From NCBI RefSeq assembly GCF_963678635.1, contig NC_087067.1:37766686-37830685 (forward strand): a DNA stretch of 64,000 nucleotides. Direction: 5' to 3'. This DNA is from Symsagittifera roscoffensis (taxonomy: Eukaryota > Xenacoelomorpha > Acoela > Convolutidae). The position numbers were made by a program, and so were the translations under genes. Positions 43,542 through 55,029 of this stretch are shown here, piece after piece; position 1 is the stretch's first letter; every line of letters begins with the position of its first letter. The notes under the pieces were generated by a model. That model had not been told where the DNA came from. It made no database searches and was given only the letters and a program-made list of their open reading frames with translations.

Positions 43542-43569
43542 GTGCTGAAATTACAAGTAATTTCAGCAC
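43542..43569. repeat. Perfect 12-bp hairpin
   Basis: GTGCTGAAATTA, loop CAAG, TAATTTCAGCAC. It is a perfect inverted repeat of 12 bp with a 4-nt loop. Confidence 0.9.
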
Positions 43570-43765
43570 TTACAAATAAGTGGATTGTTAGTCAGATGGA
43601 TCATGATTGGTTAATATTAAATACTTTACATTGGTAAAATATCTAATTTATCCAATCATAAAATGTAGTTTAGATCAGGTTCCATACTCGTCAGTTTATT
43701 TAGGTTGAGAAATATCCAACCGGGTAAATACATTTCAAGGGACTGCGCTTTCGGTTATATCCTGG

Positions 43766-44547
43766 TCAATTACTTGTTTCTTTTTCGTGTTTTTTACGAA
43801 ATGTTTCTTCAATCTGCTTACGGAGAAATTGGGCAGTAGTTATTTGGCAGAGCATCATTCGGTTTCCAGAGTAGTCCCAAAATATAGCGGTCGACGTTCT
43901 TAGTGGTTGCCAGCCGCCTTGTAACCATGGCATGCTTTTGTCGGCTGACACTAAAAAATTTCTGTTGATGTTCCAAAAAGTATGTTTTCTCCAGAAACTG
44001 ATGAGGAGTTTGGCTGTCTTTTGACGATGCCTCTAAAGTTAGCTGATGTTTTATGTGTGAAAAATTTGTTGCCTCTCTGTTCGGTCCTGCAATTGTCCAT
44101 ATAGATGACTTGAAGACGGCTCGGGGAAAATTGCCGTTTAATTGTCGTTGTATGTGGACTGTGGATATTTATATTGTCGGCTACTATCACTAGGTTTATC
44201 GAAAAATTACTGAAATCCGAGAAACAATTATCCTGCAAAAGTAAAGTTCTTACAAATTGTAAGCAAATTGTCGGAGTGAGCTGGTTCATGTTGATATTCT
44301 GCTTGAAGAGTACGTTTGGTAAAGTACTCTGACTCTTGTTGAACCCTGCTGTAGCTGATGGCTCTCTAGGAATGAATGATCCTGTTGCTTGCATGAATTG
44401 CGCGATTGCATTGATAGGCAGTCTTCTTCTTGATATAGTCCGAGAGAGTTGAAGCGTAATCCTTTTTCGAGTGAATTTTTTTCTTGTCGTCCTAAGAAGA
44501 ATGTTGATATTTCGGTCAGTAACCTGGGTGATAATTTTATTCGTCAA
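43766..44547 (-). pseudogene. Unrecognised minus-strand frames, possibly one retroelement protein
   Basis: A 198-codon frame (43951-44547) is followed without a large gap by 61 codons (43766-43951) in another frame. The first is basic near its start (TTRKKFTRKRITLQLSRTIS). It then has TPTICLQFVRTLLLQDNCFS and FSINLVIVADNINIHS. The second has SMPWLQGGWQPLRTSTAIFW. Composition is more protein-like than chance frames nearby. Order and strand agree with the frames at 41500-42255, so all may belong to one broken element. I do not recognise the family. Confidence 0.3.
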
Positions 44548-45821
44548 GGAGAATGATTTGTCTCTTTTTGAAAGTTTTGCTGCCCACTAGTGTTCAAGCA
44601 ATTGATTCATTTTGAAATCAATTATGTCGGTTGCTATTGTTGTTAATGATGTTGTTGTTGTTGTTTTCGTGTAGAAGTGATCTTTTTCGCTGATGAGAAA
44701 TCTGTGTCGCTGATGACTGTTACTGCTGTGAAAGATGATCTTCTGCAAACCGGCACTAGAGTTCCATGGAAAATAACCGATTATATTGTCATTTTATAGT
44801 CAGTATCTATAAAATACAAAAGTAATCGTTTATAATCCATCAAAAAGGAATTATAATCCTAGTGCTTTTTATATCAATATAATCCATTATAATCAATACT
44901 TTTCAAAATTTTGTGAAATTTTTTTTTAGGTCGACCAATTTATTTATGAAGACCTTATTTTGATCAAGTTTTCTGCGCCATAAGCAATTTTTTAATAAAA
45001 AATAGGACAAAAAAAGCGTTTTTGGGTATTTTTTGGAAAATTTTGACCAAAAACCGGGATTTAGATTCCGTCACCAAAAATGGATAATCCAAAAAAGTAG
45101 AAAGGGGGACCAAGCACCATCAGAGCACAAGTAGAATCTTTAAAGTAATATCAAAATTGAAACAGCTATACAATTCGTAAACACTTTTTTTCTTCAAAAA
45201 AAGTATTTCAGCGCAGCTGAGTTTCTTTTGAATTTTACGCCAACAGAGATTTTTGGTAGACCTTGACAAAACAAAGACACTCAGTGAAAAATCTTTTGTT
45301 ATCTAAGAATGAAACAGAAGACAATAAAATTATCGGCATATGAAAGAAAAATATTGAAATATCGTTTTTATCAGTATAAAGTATCCACGATATATTTCAT
45401 TGTCATTTTTTAACTAAAAGTCGCACAAAAAAGTCGCAGAGTCGCAAATTTCATGCATGCTTCAAGGTTAGAACACCCCTTATGAATCTTACAATCTACG
45501 TGAACCATTTTTTTTACATTGCCACTAACTTCATTGAGCAAAAATTTGGACGATTAATTGAGTCGCAGACTGTTGAACCATACATAAGCTATACAAATTT
45601 ACAAAATTAGATTTGTTTTTTGTTACGTATATCCAACCAGGCAATTATTAACATTGATAATAATAACCCTTATAATGATATTCAAATAATCATAATAAAT
45701 AGCCTCCAACCTAAAGTAATAGTTTTTTGTATGAAACAAAAGAAAAACAGGCAAAGTTATTGTCTAACAATAAATTGGGAGAACATTTCAATTCAAATGT
45801 CATTTATTTTAAATTTGCAAT
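44548..45821. other. Non-coding with a short inverted family-2 piece
   Basis: A (GTT)n-like run at about 44636-44673. An inverted family-2 fragment is at about 44920-45115 ('tccgtcaccaaaaatggataatcc'). The rest is AT-rich and unremarkable. Confidence 0.45.
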
Positions 45822-46110
45822 CCAGGGGCGGAACAAAGATTTTCTCAAGGGTGATCTAGGATTTTCTCGAGGGGGCGGATTTTCAAGAAAATTCGAAAAT
45901 TTTGTCGATTTTTTTTAGGTCGATCAAATTGATTTTGCGAGCTCTCCCAAAGAACTAAAAAGACCTTGGTTCGTCAGTCAAGAAGTTGGGGTCCGTCAGG
46001 CAAGAGTGGATATCTCAAATTAGTTCAAAGTGGGGACCTTTTGGTTTGACAGGGGGTCGAATCCCTGAAGGATTGGTTCGTACGCCACCTTCCCCCCAAA
46101 TCGCCCCTGG
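45822..46110 (+). mobile_element. Family-2 hAT-like MITE with terminal inverted repeats
   Basis: 289 bp from CCAGGGGCGG (45822-45831) to TCGCCCCTGG (46101-46110). The ends are short inverted repeats of the CAGGGGCG type seen in many hAT transposons. The interior has 'gatctaggattttctcgag' and 'gggggtcgaatccctgaagg'. No clean 8-bp target duplication is visible. Non-coding. Confidence 0.65.
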
Positions 46111-46253
46111 TTCAAACTTTCATTTTCATTCTGGAAACTTTTTCTTAATTCATCCCAAATAACAGTTTACTAATAAACACTCAATTGGGCATCAGAGGAC
46201 CAAAAACTTTGCACCAAGTCAAGTATAAATTGGAAGTAAATTAAATAGGGCGT

Positions 46254-46692
46254 AGGAAATTAGACGATAAGCAAATAGACGGATGCTACAAAAACGAAAC
46301 TAGACGAATCTTTTTTTACAGATCTGGCATTTTAGACGTCACTGCTATGAAAAGAAAAGGGCCAACAAAAATTTTAATTAAAAGTCAAGTTTCACAATTA
46401 CAAAAAGAACATAAAATGACAACAATTATCAAAACAATTAGTTTAAATTAACATAAAATGTCAATACCGAATGTTACAGGAGAGTTTTGAAATGAATTGG
46501 TTATGCATGATTGAAATGTAAATTTTTTGGCCACCGAAATTTAACTGTTGTCTGCAAACAATTATATTTTTCTCACGCAATTTGTCTGCAATTTCTCTCA
46601 ATTTCGTCTATTTTCTCACAATTGCAATTTTGCAAAATCGACTAGTTTCGTTTTTAAGTGCATCCGCCTAATTTGCTTATCGTCTAATTTCT
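46254..46692. mobile_element. MITE with about 50-bp terminal inverted repeats
   Basis: The left end 46254-46309 ('ggaaattagacgataagcaaa', then 'gacggatgc') is the reverse complement, with few differences, of the right end 46639-46692 ('gcatccgcctaatttgcttat', then 'cgtctaatttc'). Total size is about 440 bp. The interior is AT-rich and non-coding. A fragment of the end word is also found at 25880. Confidence 0.75.
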
Positions 46693-47464
46693 CAACCCCC
46701 AAATTAAATGTATGGAGTATTAAAAGTGCGAACTGTTCCAAAAAAACCTCTTCATCTAAAACTGTATAAAACAGCTGCAGGTTTATTCCAATAATCAATA
46801 ATTGTTAAATCCATCAATTGTTAGATTTTTTGAAACTAATACCTTGACATTTTTAATTCAAACACTAGACCAATTTAACTTTTACCACTCCAACGTTCTG
46901 CTAAGTTGACATCAGTTGATTAGATTTTTGCAGAAAGTCTTTGAAAACGCTGCAAAATTTTATCTAAGGCTTCGCAAAAACCCTCTTTATTTTTAATCCC
47001 CTAACCCTCTTTATTTTTTAAATATTTTTATTAAATTATCTTATAAATTTTCTAGCCTAATTAAGCTTTTCAATTTTTAATTAAGATAATTTTCACACTA
47101 TTTGCTTGCATCAAAAATATTTTTTTCCTACCAAAATTTGAGTTTTTTTTTGAAAAACTATTTTCTGAGATTTGTTTAGATTCTGCAAGAAGCCATTACA
47201 CCATTTACCTCTCCATTTTCTAGACATTATGGCTTTAACTGACTGGAGTTTTTGCACAATTCTTAACAAATTTAATTTCTGATGTTGTAAATCAAAAGAA
47301 AGCGTCCAAAAACATATTCTTACCTGTCTCCAATTATTTTTGAAGACAGGTAGTACAGAAAAAATTATTCACATCAATTACAAACAACCTAATATGTTGT
47401 TTAAATTCTTGGTTTAAAATTGGTTGATAAAGTTTTGGGACCTCTCTGCAAGAAAAAAATTACT
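46693..47464. other. Non-coding, nothing recognised
   Basis: AT-rich. The frames here are chance. Confidence 0.5.
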
Positions 47465-48495
47465 TCATAGAACTGTTTGTTCCGACCAATGATAATGGGT
47501 AGGAATTTTGTATTCGGGTCTTTTAGTTTTTTTGTTTTTGTTTTCTACGCAAAATCAGCTGCCACAAAAAATAAGCGGACTGGAGTGAGTCATATATCAT
47601 ATTAAAGCACTTTCAGTCGTGTTTCAAACGACATTAAAAATTTTTGAAAAAAGTTTCCAGTGTTGAGAAAAACCGGTTTAAAATTTTTGATTTTAGGTCT
47701 TATTTCGAGCTAATTAGTAAGGTAGTTAGTAATTGCAATAGCTTGTTTAAGCTCAATTTAAGCTATAAAAAATTAGTTTAGCTCACGTAATGGTCGTTTT
47801 TGGAGTTTTTGAAGGCAACTTTCAGGAATCAAAACTTGAAAGTTCAAAAACTTTCAACGAAAATTTTGAAAAATTTTTTGAATTTTTTCTCATTTTTTTT
47901 CCAATTGACCTACTTCACTATGACTCTAAAATAGGGGAGGATCTAGGATTTTATCGGGGAGGGGGGGGGGGATTTTCAAAAAATTTTCGAAATTTTTGAG
48001 GACCTTTTTTTTCTTTTTATGTCGAATAAACTGATTTTTCGAGCTATCCCAAAGAAAAATTTTCCCCTATTTTGAAAAAACAGTCAAAAAGCCGTTTTTG
48101 GAATTTTTTGAAAAATTGACAAAAAAATCGCGTTTTTTGGCGCGCGCTCCCCCTCAAAGTTAGTATATATTGGCGCCCAAGGCGCCTTTGGAAAAATTTT
48201 AGGGTCGGTCGGCCAAAAATGGATTTCTTAAAAAGTATCAAAGGGGGGACCCTTTGGGTCGGCAGGGGTTTGAATCTCTGAGTAGGGGTGTCCGCCCACC
48301 CCCGCCCCCCTAAGTCCGCCCCTGCTCTCAAATATGCCCAAGGTCTAATTTTCCCTTCAATTTTTTTTAAAACAAAATGCAGAAAAAAAACAACACCAAC
48401 TTGAGAAAACTTTTTTAAAATCTTGTAAGACTGTGGTCGGAACATTCTGTGCTACTTGCAAAGTAACCGGCTATCCTTACTTGACTTTGTGTCCA
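47465..48495 (-). mobile_element. Family-1 element, copy D (inverted), with nested family-2 insertion
   Basis: On the plus strand it starts 'gttccgaccaatgataatggg' (the tail end, inverted). It passes 'gcagctgccacaaaaaat' and the TCGAGAAAA-type block, and ends 'ggtcggaacattctgtgctac' and 'aaccggctatccttac' (the inverted head). A family-2 copy interrupts it at 47932-48324. Without that insert it is about 640 bp, the size of the other copies. Confidence 0.75.
47932..48324 (-). mobile_element. Family-2 copy nested inside family-1 copy D
   Basis: Begins 'taggggaggatctaggatttt' and ends 'taagtccgcccctg', the CAGGGGCGG-type end in inverted form. It contains 'gggtcggcaggggtttgaatc' and 'ttggcgcccaaggcgcc'. 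Family-1 sequence continues on both sides, so this copy is the younger. Confidence 0.7.
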
Positions 48496-48790
48496 TTTCA
48501 TAATTTATTTTATGTCAGATAATGAAAAAACTGAAGCTGTTTTCCGAGTAGTTACAAGTACTGATCAAATCCACTTTCAATTTGGAAGTATTTGAAAGTA
48601 GATTGCACAACTTATGTTTTATATTTTTTGAGACGTTTGAAATTATTTAAATTTTAGAGTTTCATTTACAGATAACATCTGAAATGTTTTTAGTTTTCCC
48701 AAACTAACTTTGCGGACAATGTCGAACCGGTTAATCCGTTATATTGCTGATCCTAATCACAACTAGGTGTAATAATTTGGATATTTCCAG
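48496..48790. other. Possible intron end upstream of candidate exon
   Basis: AT-rich and non-coding. The last 60 bases have 'tgctgatcctaatcac' as a possible branch site and end in 'ggatatttccag', an acceptable 3' splice site. Confidence 0.35.
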
Positions 48791-48895
48791 GACCAGCCGC
48801 GTCTTTCTCTCGGACCCCGGCCAAGTTTACAAGAGGCGAAGTATCACTTGATAAAGTACCGAGCATTAATGACGCAATATGAAACTAGCGTATGA
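48791..48895 (+). CDS. Candidate terminal exon ending in a PDZ-binding motif
   Basis: From the AG at 48790 a phase-0 frame reads DQPRLSLGPRPSLQEAK, then YHLIKYRALMTQYETSV, then TGA (48893-48895). GC content is clearly above the flanks, similar to the SIK coding region. The last four residues, ETSV, match the class I PDZ ligand pattern (S/T-x-V at the C-terminus). ATTAAA follows at about 48905 as a possible polyadenylation signal. There is no neighbouring exon that I can identify, and the protein family is unknown to me. It could be chance: a 34-codon frame is short. Confidence 0.35.
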   Translation, partial: DQPRLSLGPRPSLQEAKYHLIKYRALMTQYETSV

Positions 48896-50165
48896 ACATA
48901 AATTAAATTCATGTCATGTCAAGTGCGCTCAGTCGCTTTTCGTGAAGGGTTTAGGGCTATTTTCAAGGCGCAAAAATGTTCCTTTGTTGTTTCATTAGTT
49001 TGCCCGAGGCTGAAAATTGATCATGTGGACTGAGCGCGATAAAGTTTCGAGTATTTGAGGGTAGATAATGTGTATTTATCGGGGCGGTCTAGCTGCGGCA
49101 ACCCTTGTGGGGTTTTGTCTTCTTTTGACGTCATTTATTTGAAGGGAAAAACAGTGGGAGAGAGGCAGTTCTCTTAGCCGAGGGACCGAACAACCGAAAA
49201 AAAACAACGTCCGCTGAACTGTCCAAAACTGACTGATTTTCACGCTTATGCTTATTCCGATTCTTCGAAAGCAGCATTTTTAATAGTAACACAGTTTTCG
49301 GCCCTTCTCTTTTTCGGCTATTAAGATTCGGTCAGAAAGAAACAACTAGAAATCAGGTCAAATTTCGAACTAAAATATAGGGCAGACATACCATATAATT
49401 CCATTCAATTTCTATTTATAAATCGAAAATTCTCAACAGCCCACTTATGTCTTTCTTTGTTTAAATTTAGGATTTTAGGCTTATCTAAAATAAGAAATGC
49501 TCAACTCTAGTTCTATTTTTGGCAGAGTTTTTATTTCTTTTTTGTTCGGACCGCTTCACGAAGTGGGAAAAGTGTGGTACTTTTTAGGCCGATTTTAGAT
49601 GCCTCAGTGAATGCATGTAAGGGGTGTAAGGGGTCAAATGAGAAATCAAAGTCCTGCTATTGGCCGTTATTCGGATTCGAAAAAAAAATTAATCAAAAGA
49701 TTGTCACAAGGATGAAGAAAATTGGTTTGAACTTTGCCAATTTCTTGACTAAATGATACGAGAAATTTAGAGAAAAAATTTCAAAAAAATCGTTAAAAGC
49801 TTCAGTTTTTTTTCTTTTTTTTTTCTACTTCAATGATTGCGGTTTCTGCTATTTGCATAGCAACTGACTAATGCTGTTCAAAAGTGAGTGCAAGAAAAAT
49901 TAACCAAGTTGTTCTGTCGAATTAACAACTGTTTTTTTTATATTTATATGATTATGATGTCTTCTCAACATCAAATTATCAACCTAAAGAGATAGCTCTT
50001 TACTCCTCGGAATAATCAAACTCAAAAATACTTGGCATGAAAAACTGTTGTCTCGAAAGTTCGCCCTGACGAACTTTCTTCCTGTTGCCCTAGACCCTGT
50101 CACATGTATTTAGATTACGTCACAAGATAATTATCTATCTTCTGCGCGCTACTCTTTTGTGTTGA
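48896..50165. other. Mixed-composition non-coding stretch
   Basis: 48900-49250 is richer in GC than the surroundings and could be the 3' UTR of the candidate exon or a regulatory region. It includes 'ttgacgtcattt' (a perfect CRE palindrome) near 49127. The rest is AT-rich. GATTACGTCACAA recurs near 50113. No other frame is supported. Confidence 0.4.
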
Positions 50166-50378
50166 TACAAAACACGAGTAACAGAAGGCAACAAAAAGGT
50201 TAAACTGAAAGAAGTGGAAGAACTACTTTTAACTGTGACGTATTTAAAATCCCCTTTCAGCCGCTCGAATGATTTGATGACGAAGACACCCTTTGACTTC
50301 AGATGCAAATTAGAATCAGAAAAATGCGTCATGAAAATCAAAACGGGGAATAAAATACTTTTTGGTATAAGATATATT
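50166..50378 (+). CDS. Candidate coding exon, unknown protein
   Basis: Open frame of 71 codons between stops, without an early ATG. The stretch NKKVKLKEVEELLLTVTYLK is followed by TPFDFRCKLESEKCVMKIKT. Residue make-up is balanced and protein-like. A possible acceptor (gagtaacag) lies near 50186 and a possible donor (g|gtataaga) near 50364. The minus strand is also open over 68 codons (50135-50341), so the strand is uncertain. I recognise no family. Confidence 0.25.
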
Positions 50379-51619
50379 TAAAATGACATCCCTTTCGGTT
50401 TCAAAAAATTGTGCCTCTCTTAAAAATGATGGTACAAGTTTGGTGCAATTATAATCTTACTCTGGCGGTCTACATAAATTGAAAGAAAAAGGTTCTGTGA
50501 AGCCGAAAAATACTCTACCTACCTGCCTGACACAATACAGTTTTACAGCGGATTACATGAGTACGGAATTTGATTAAGTTCAGATCAAAAAAGCCGCTCT
50601 GACAATTTAAGTCTAGCTCTGTAATATAGAGCAAGGTTTTGGTTTTAGTTTGCAAAACAGGTCTTAGGTTTCCTGCAAGAGGCTTAACTTTGTTGGTCTG
50701 TTCTTCAAATTCTAATTGCTAGTATGTCCTTCAGAGCGTTTTTAAAAAATGCAATTTTTTGACCAAAACCTCCCAAAAAGTGACAAAAAGCGTCTAAAGA
50801 ATTTATTTATTTTTTTAAGTATTTTATTTTTTAATCATGAGCAATCTAACAATGAGCAAAAATTGATAACAAAATTTACAATTAGCAGTTTAGCTTACAA
50901 TTAGCAGATTAGGGTAAAAAGTAAATATCAATGACATCATATCAAATCAAAATAACTTAATGAGATAAAGATCAAACAAGAGGCCTTGCTTAGAACAATT
51001 TGAATCGCAATCAATTTCAATTCAATTCAATTTAACACTTTCAAAACTAAGCCAAAAGAATAGAGTGGACATGATCATATGTTTACTAGAGTATGAATAG
51101 GTGCAAAAACACATTTTTGGTAACATGAGAAAGAAAAGTGGGTCCAGCTCTTTAGAGCCGGTGATCCAGTCGTGATATTTTTTTCTGACCTCCCTTCTTT
51201 AAGTCCCCTACCTGGTCGCTTCGACGATAGGTATCTTTATAGTGATTTGTTAGGATCTTTATATAGAAAATAGCATCTTTATAGTGATTCGAATCAGGTT
51301 TTTCTCTTATGTCAGATGCGTGAAAATGATCATATTTCCAAAAAAACTAAAATAATTTTTTCTAAAGAAACTTAAAATCTCTATTTTAATTTTACTTGTA
51401 TCTATCATATCTTAGAATGACGACTTCTTATTGCGTCATATCTTCTATAATGGAGATTTTGGAAAGTTTGGAGCCCCTAAAACACAAAAAAAATTAAGCG
51501 ACTAAAATGAAAAACACGCGTCCTAAATTAACATAAGAATACGATTTTAAAAAGCTGAAAAATCTCTGATTTGTATGCTGAAAGAAACAAATGCAACGTC
51601 GTCAAGATTACAATCGTAT
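50379..51619. other. Non-coding, nothing recognised
   Basis: AT-rich. 'aaaaatgcaattttttgaccaaaa' at about 50745 resembles a family-2 interior block. 50840-51060 is particularly A/T-rich. Confidence 0.45.
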
Positions 51620-52033
51620 TTCTTCATCATGTGGACCAGTCACAAAAAGAACCATCGAAATTCAAAGAAGGCAAGGACAGCCAGTTGCTGTGCACATAGC
51701 ACAGATATACCCACCATATTTTTAAAAAGTTGGTTTAAATTTCGTCGTTTTTTGCTCGTGAAATAATGCTAAGATATGACACTTAAGTGGAAACTACACC
51801 CACTATCGATGTCAAAATGAGTTTTGATGTTTTATTCAGATTTTTGATGTTTGATGTTTTGATGATTTTTGTTCAGATCTTCGCATTATTTCACGAGCAA
51901 AAAACGACGAAATTCAAACCAATTTTTCAAAAATATGGTCGGTATATCTGTGCTATGTGCACAACAACTGGCTGTCTTTGCCTTCTTTGAATTTTGATGG
52001 TTTTTTTTTGTGAATGGTCCACATGATGAAGAA
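51620..52033. mobile_element. Foldback element with family-1 heads in both arms
   Basis: The arms 51620-51769 and 51883-52033 are inverted repeats of about 150 bp around a 113-bp spacer. The spacer contains a TTTGATGTTT-type short repeat. Each arm includes a family-1 head: 'gccagttgctgtgcacatag' in the left arm and its reverse complement in the right. The element is therefore two heads facing each other. Non-coding. Confidence 0.75.
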
Positions 52034-53279
52034 AAACTTTTAAGCCTTGATAACATTCTTATTACCATTAGGAAAGAAAGAAAAAGTGTCGAGATTGTAT
52101 TCTGGTTGCCTAGTTTAAGTACCAAAGTTTGGTCAAAAAAAATGCTTTCAACAGTTTGATTTGAAATGGACCCGAAGGAAAAGATGCGATAACCACGTGC
52201 GGTGGGAAATGTCTGGAGAATGACCAACAGTAATGAAGAGGATTGACATAACACTGGGCATTAATTGGTGGCTATAATGGAACGCGCGGATGTTCATTGG
52301 CCATTTATTAAAACAATGGATGTCTAAATCAAAAAAGTTTTGATTCCAACTTGAAATTTCAACACTTGAGACTCACGTTTGAAAATTTCAACTACAGTAG
52401 ATTTAATTCCTTGCTACAATATAAAGTGATAAGAAAATGTACATTTTTGTTTTAAGGCGTGTAATTAGAGGGTCTCAGAGAGGTAATCTAAGTGCCAAAA
52501 ACTCCCATAAGAGTAGAGACAAAATAAATAATTCGTGGGAAAATTTAGTGTCTAAACCAGTCCCTCATAAAAGTTTCAATTCAAAGATATATATAAAACA
52601 CTGTTTAATTACGATATATAAGTTGATCCAAATTTTGTCAATTTAAAAAAGAAAAAGCTGAGTTTTCAGTCAAATTTTGTCTAAGAGCCTATCAATTTTT
52701 TCATTTCTTTCAAATGTAAAGTGAAACCTATATGAGGGCTTAGCTTAACTCTTTAGCTTTTAAACGAATATTTCAGTTCCAAAATTTTAAACTGCTTCTT
52801 CTGTTTATGCGGACGTTTTGGTATCACGATAACATTTTTGGTGCCCTCCTGTTAAATGGACAAAAGACTCCTTTGAATCAAAATTTTACGGTTCTTTCCA
52901 GGTTATCTTCTAGTAAGAAGTTTTATTCATCATATGTCAAAGTTTCAATCGTGCATCTCCCAAGTAAATGGAGAGAAAACGGCAGAAAGGTGAAAAAATG
53001 TTGATGCTTTTCATCGCTTGATAACTAAACTTTTCATGTCTCGTGACTGTAGAAAAACCGAGATTTAAAAAGTTGTTTCTTTGTTTTTTTATTGAAAATG
53101 CTAGGGAACATGAAAAAAATGATAAAAATGCTAATGCTTTCAAAAAAAAATTGCAAAAAATTGAATTATCCAATCACTTTGTTGTTAGTTTTCAGACCAA
53201 ATTGAACAAATACAGACCTCTTTATGAGCTTGGGTTGTTAAAAGTTCTATGAGAAAATTATGCTCACTAAATCATTAAA
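52034..53279. other. Non-coding, nothing firm
   Basis: AT-rich. The 60-70-codon frames at 52437, 52807 and 53043 lack motifs. They may belong to the LINE-like relic that follows, but nothing shows it. Confidence 0.4.
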
Positions 53280-53490
53280 TACTTAAATTGTTTCGATGTC
53301 ATTTTTGAAAAACAGTTCAGTTGCAGAAAAAAAAACAGTTAACAAGCCCAAACGCTTTTGTTGATTTTACTTCAAAAGCACACATTTTGAGAATAATAGC
53401 TTAAATTTGTGTTTTTTGGACCTAAATCAAGCATTTGAATCCTTAAAAGAACTGGATTTTTAAGATGTAAGAGTTGAGGCTTATCACTGA
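53280..53490 (+). pseudogene. LINE-like reverse transcriptase relic
   Basis: In broken frames the plus strand reads 'FDVIFEKQFSCRKKN', 'LLDFTSKAHIL', 'FLDLNQAFESLKELDF'. This resembles the FE...QFGFR...ST..AL and FLDLSKAFD...H..L.. blocks of non-LTR reverse transcriptases. No palm YADD motif is legible downstream. Confidence 0.4.
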
Positions 53491-54339
53491 TTTGAAAGCT
53501 GTCCATCAAAAATCATCAGTTTATGCAGACAAAAAACGTTCTGAGAATGGTTTTCATTTTCCAGCGTTGTATTAGGGCTCCTTACGTTGTATACGAGCCA
53601 GTACTTGTTTGCCTTCTCTTGCATTTCTAGCTTATAAGATTCAAATATGTTTTGAGCAAACTTCTGCAAGTAGTTTCAAATAGTGACATCCAGTTGAGAG
53701 CAAAAAACTACAACTCTTTGTTTCCCATTGCTTCTAAACATCGTAAAGCTTTGGAAGCGAAATGTATGAATCCTGGTTTTTCTTAGTTTTTAAAAGTTTT
53801 TGCTACCTGCTGTTATCAGAAACATCCTTCCTTAAACAAATACTTTTTGACTGCTGTTATGAAGTGCATCGTTTTGTGCTTTTATTCTAAGCTGCTTGAC
53901 TCCTCTCCTCGTTAAGGCGTGAGCTTAGGTTGGTTTTTTCTACCTTGTTCCGCATGGATCACTGAAAAACTTAGGCATGAAACGTGTAAAAAAGGTTTAA
54001 TCAAAGCGTCTATCCTTGTATATATTAACTTCAAATTAAGATGATGATATAATTTAAGTTCAAATGTAGTTATTGAATTTAGTGCTTTTGTTGATAAATT
54101 CTTTGATGTCTTTGGTATAAATACACATATTATTAGAAAAAAAAACAGATAAAATTTGTTTTTTTTCTTATGTTTTTTTTGCCCTTTGAGGCTTTTTCAA
54201 AAACTGATGTGTATCCAAAAAAATTAACTTTTTTATAAACATTAACATTTGTTGGATACGAATGTCAAAAATTGGAAGAAGAAAAACGGACACTGTGCCA
54301 CTGTTCCATATGATAAGGTTTTGAACAGTAGCAGACTTA
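53491..54339. other. Non-coding, nothing recognised
   Basis: AT-rich with short T-rich runs. Confidence 0.45.
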
Positions 54340-54542
54340 AAGTGGGGATGGGCGGGGGGTTGAACTGCACCCCCCCCCCCCTCAGGGATTTGACCATCTG
54401 CCGACCCAAAAGGCCCCACCTTTGTACTATTTTGAGATATCTATTTTCGGCTGACGAACCGGCCTAAAATTTTTCTAAAGGAGTTCTCCTTCTAATTTCA
54501 AAAATCCCTTCGAAAAAATCCTGGTTTCACCCCTGGTTCAGA
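54340..54542 (+). mobile_element. Family-2 repeat copy
   Basis: Carries 'atctgccgacccaaaaggccc', 'gagatatctattttcggctgacg' and 'cctaaaatttttctaaag'. It ends 'ggtttcacccctggttc'. The poly-C run at 54370 is within it. Partner of 42520 and, inverted, 47932. Confidence 0.55.
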
Positions 54543-55029
54543 ACAATTGTCGATTATTTCTTAAAACTTTTCAGACGCAAAAAGACAACCTCGACTCGCC
54601 TAATAAAAAAACCTGCAGCACAGAAGACTTTTCAATACAGGGTCTGTCAAAATTTTGATTGTTTGAAACTTAGATATAAAAGTCGTTTGGTCATCAAAAC
54701 ATCATTAAAACTTCCATTTAAAATAGTAAAAATCAAGAAACCTTCTTCAGCAGACAAAAATAAAAAATAAATTATGGCCCCTATGTGTAACTAGCGTATA
54801 AAACAAAAATTGACGTATCATTTATGAATGAGTTTCGAGAATCTAGACGACGGTGAAGCAAAATTGAACGGCTGCGGCTCAGTTTTAACAAATGAAAAAC
54901 GAGATTATTAACGAACGCAAAAAAAATGAGGAAACAGGAAAAAGGGATCAATTGAGCATGGGGATAGCTCATTAGGCACTTGAGACATGTTTACAATCAC
55001 TTGAAAATAGTTTGAAGGAAATTAAATTG
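54543..55029. other. Non-coding, nothing recognised
   Basis: AT-rich with no supported frame. Confidence 0.45.
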
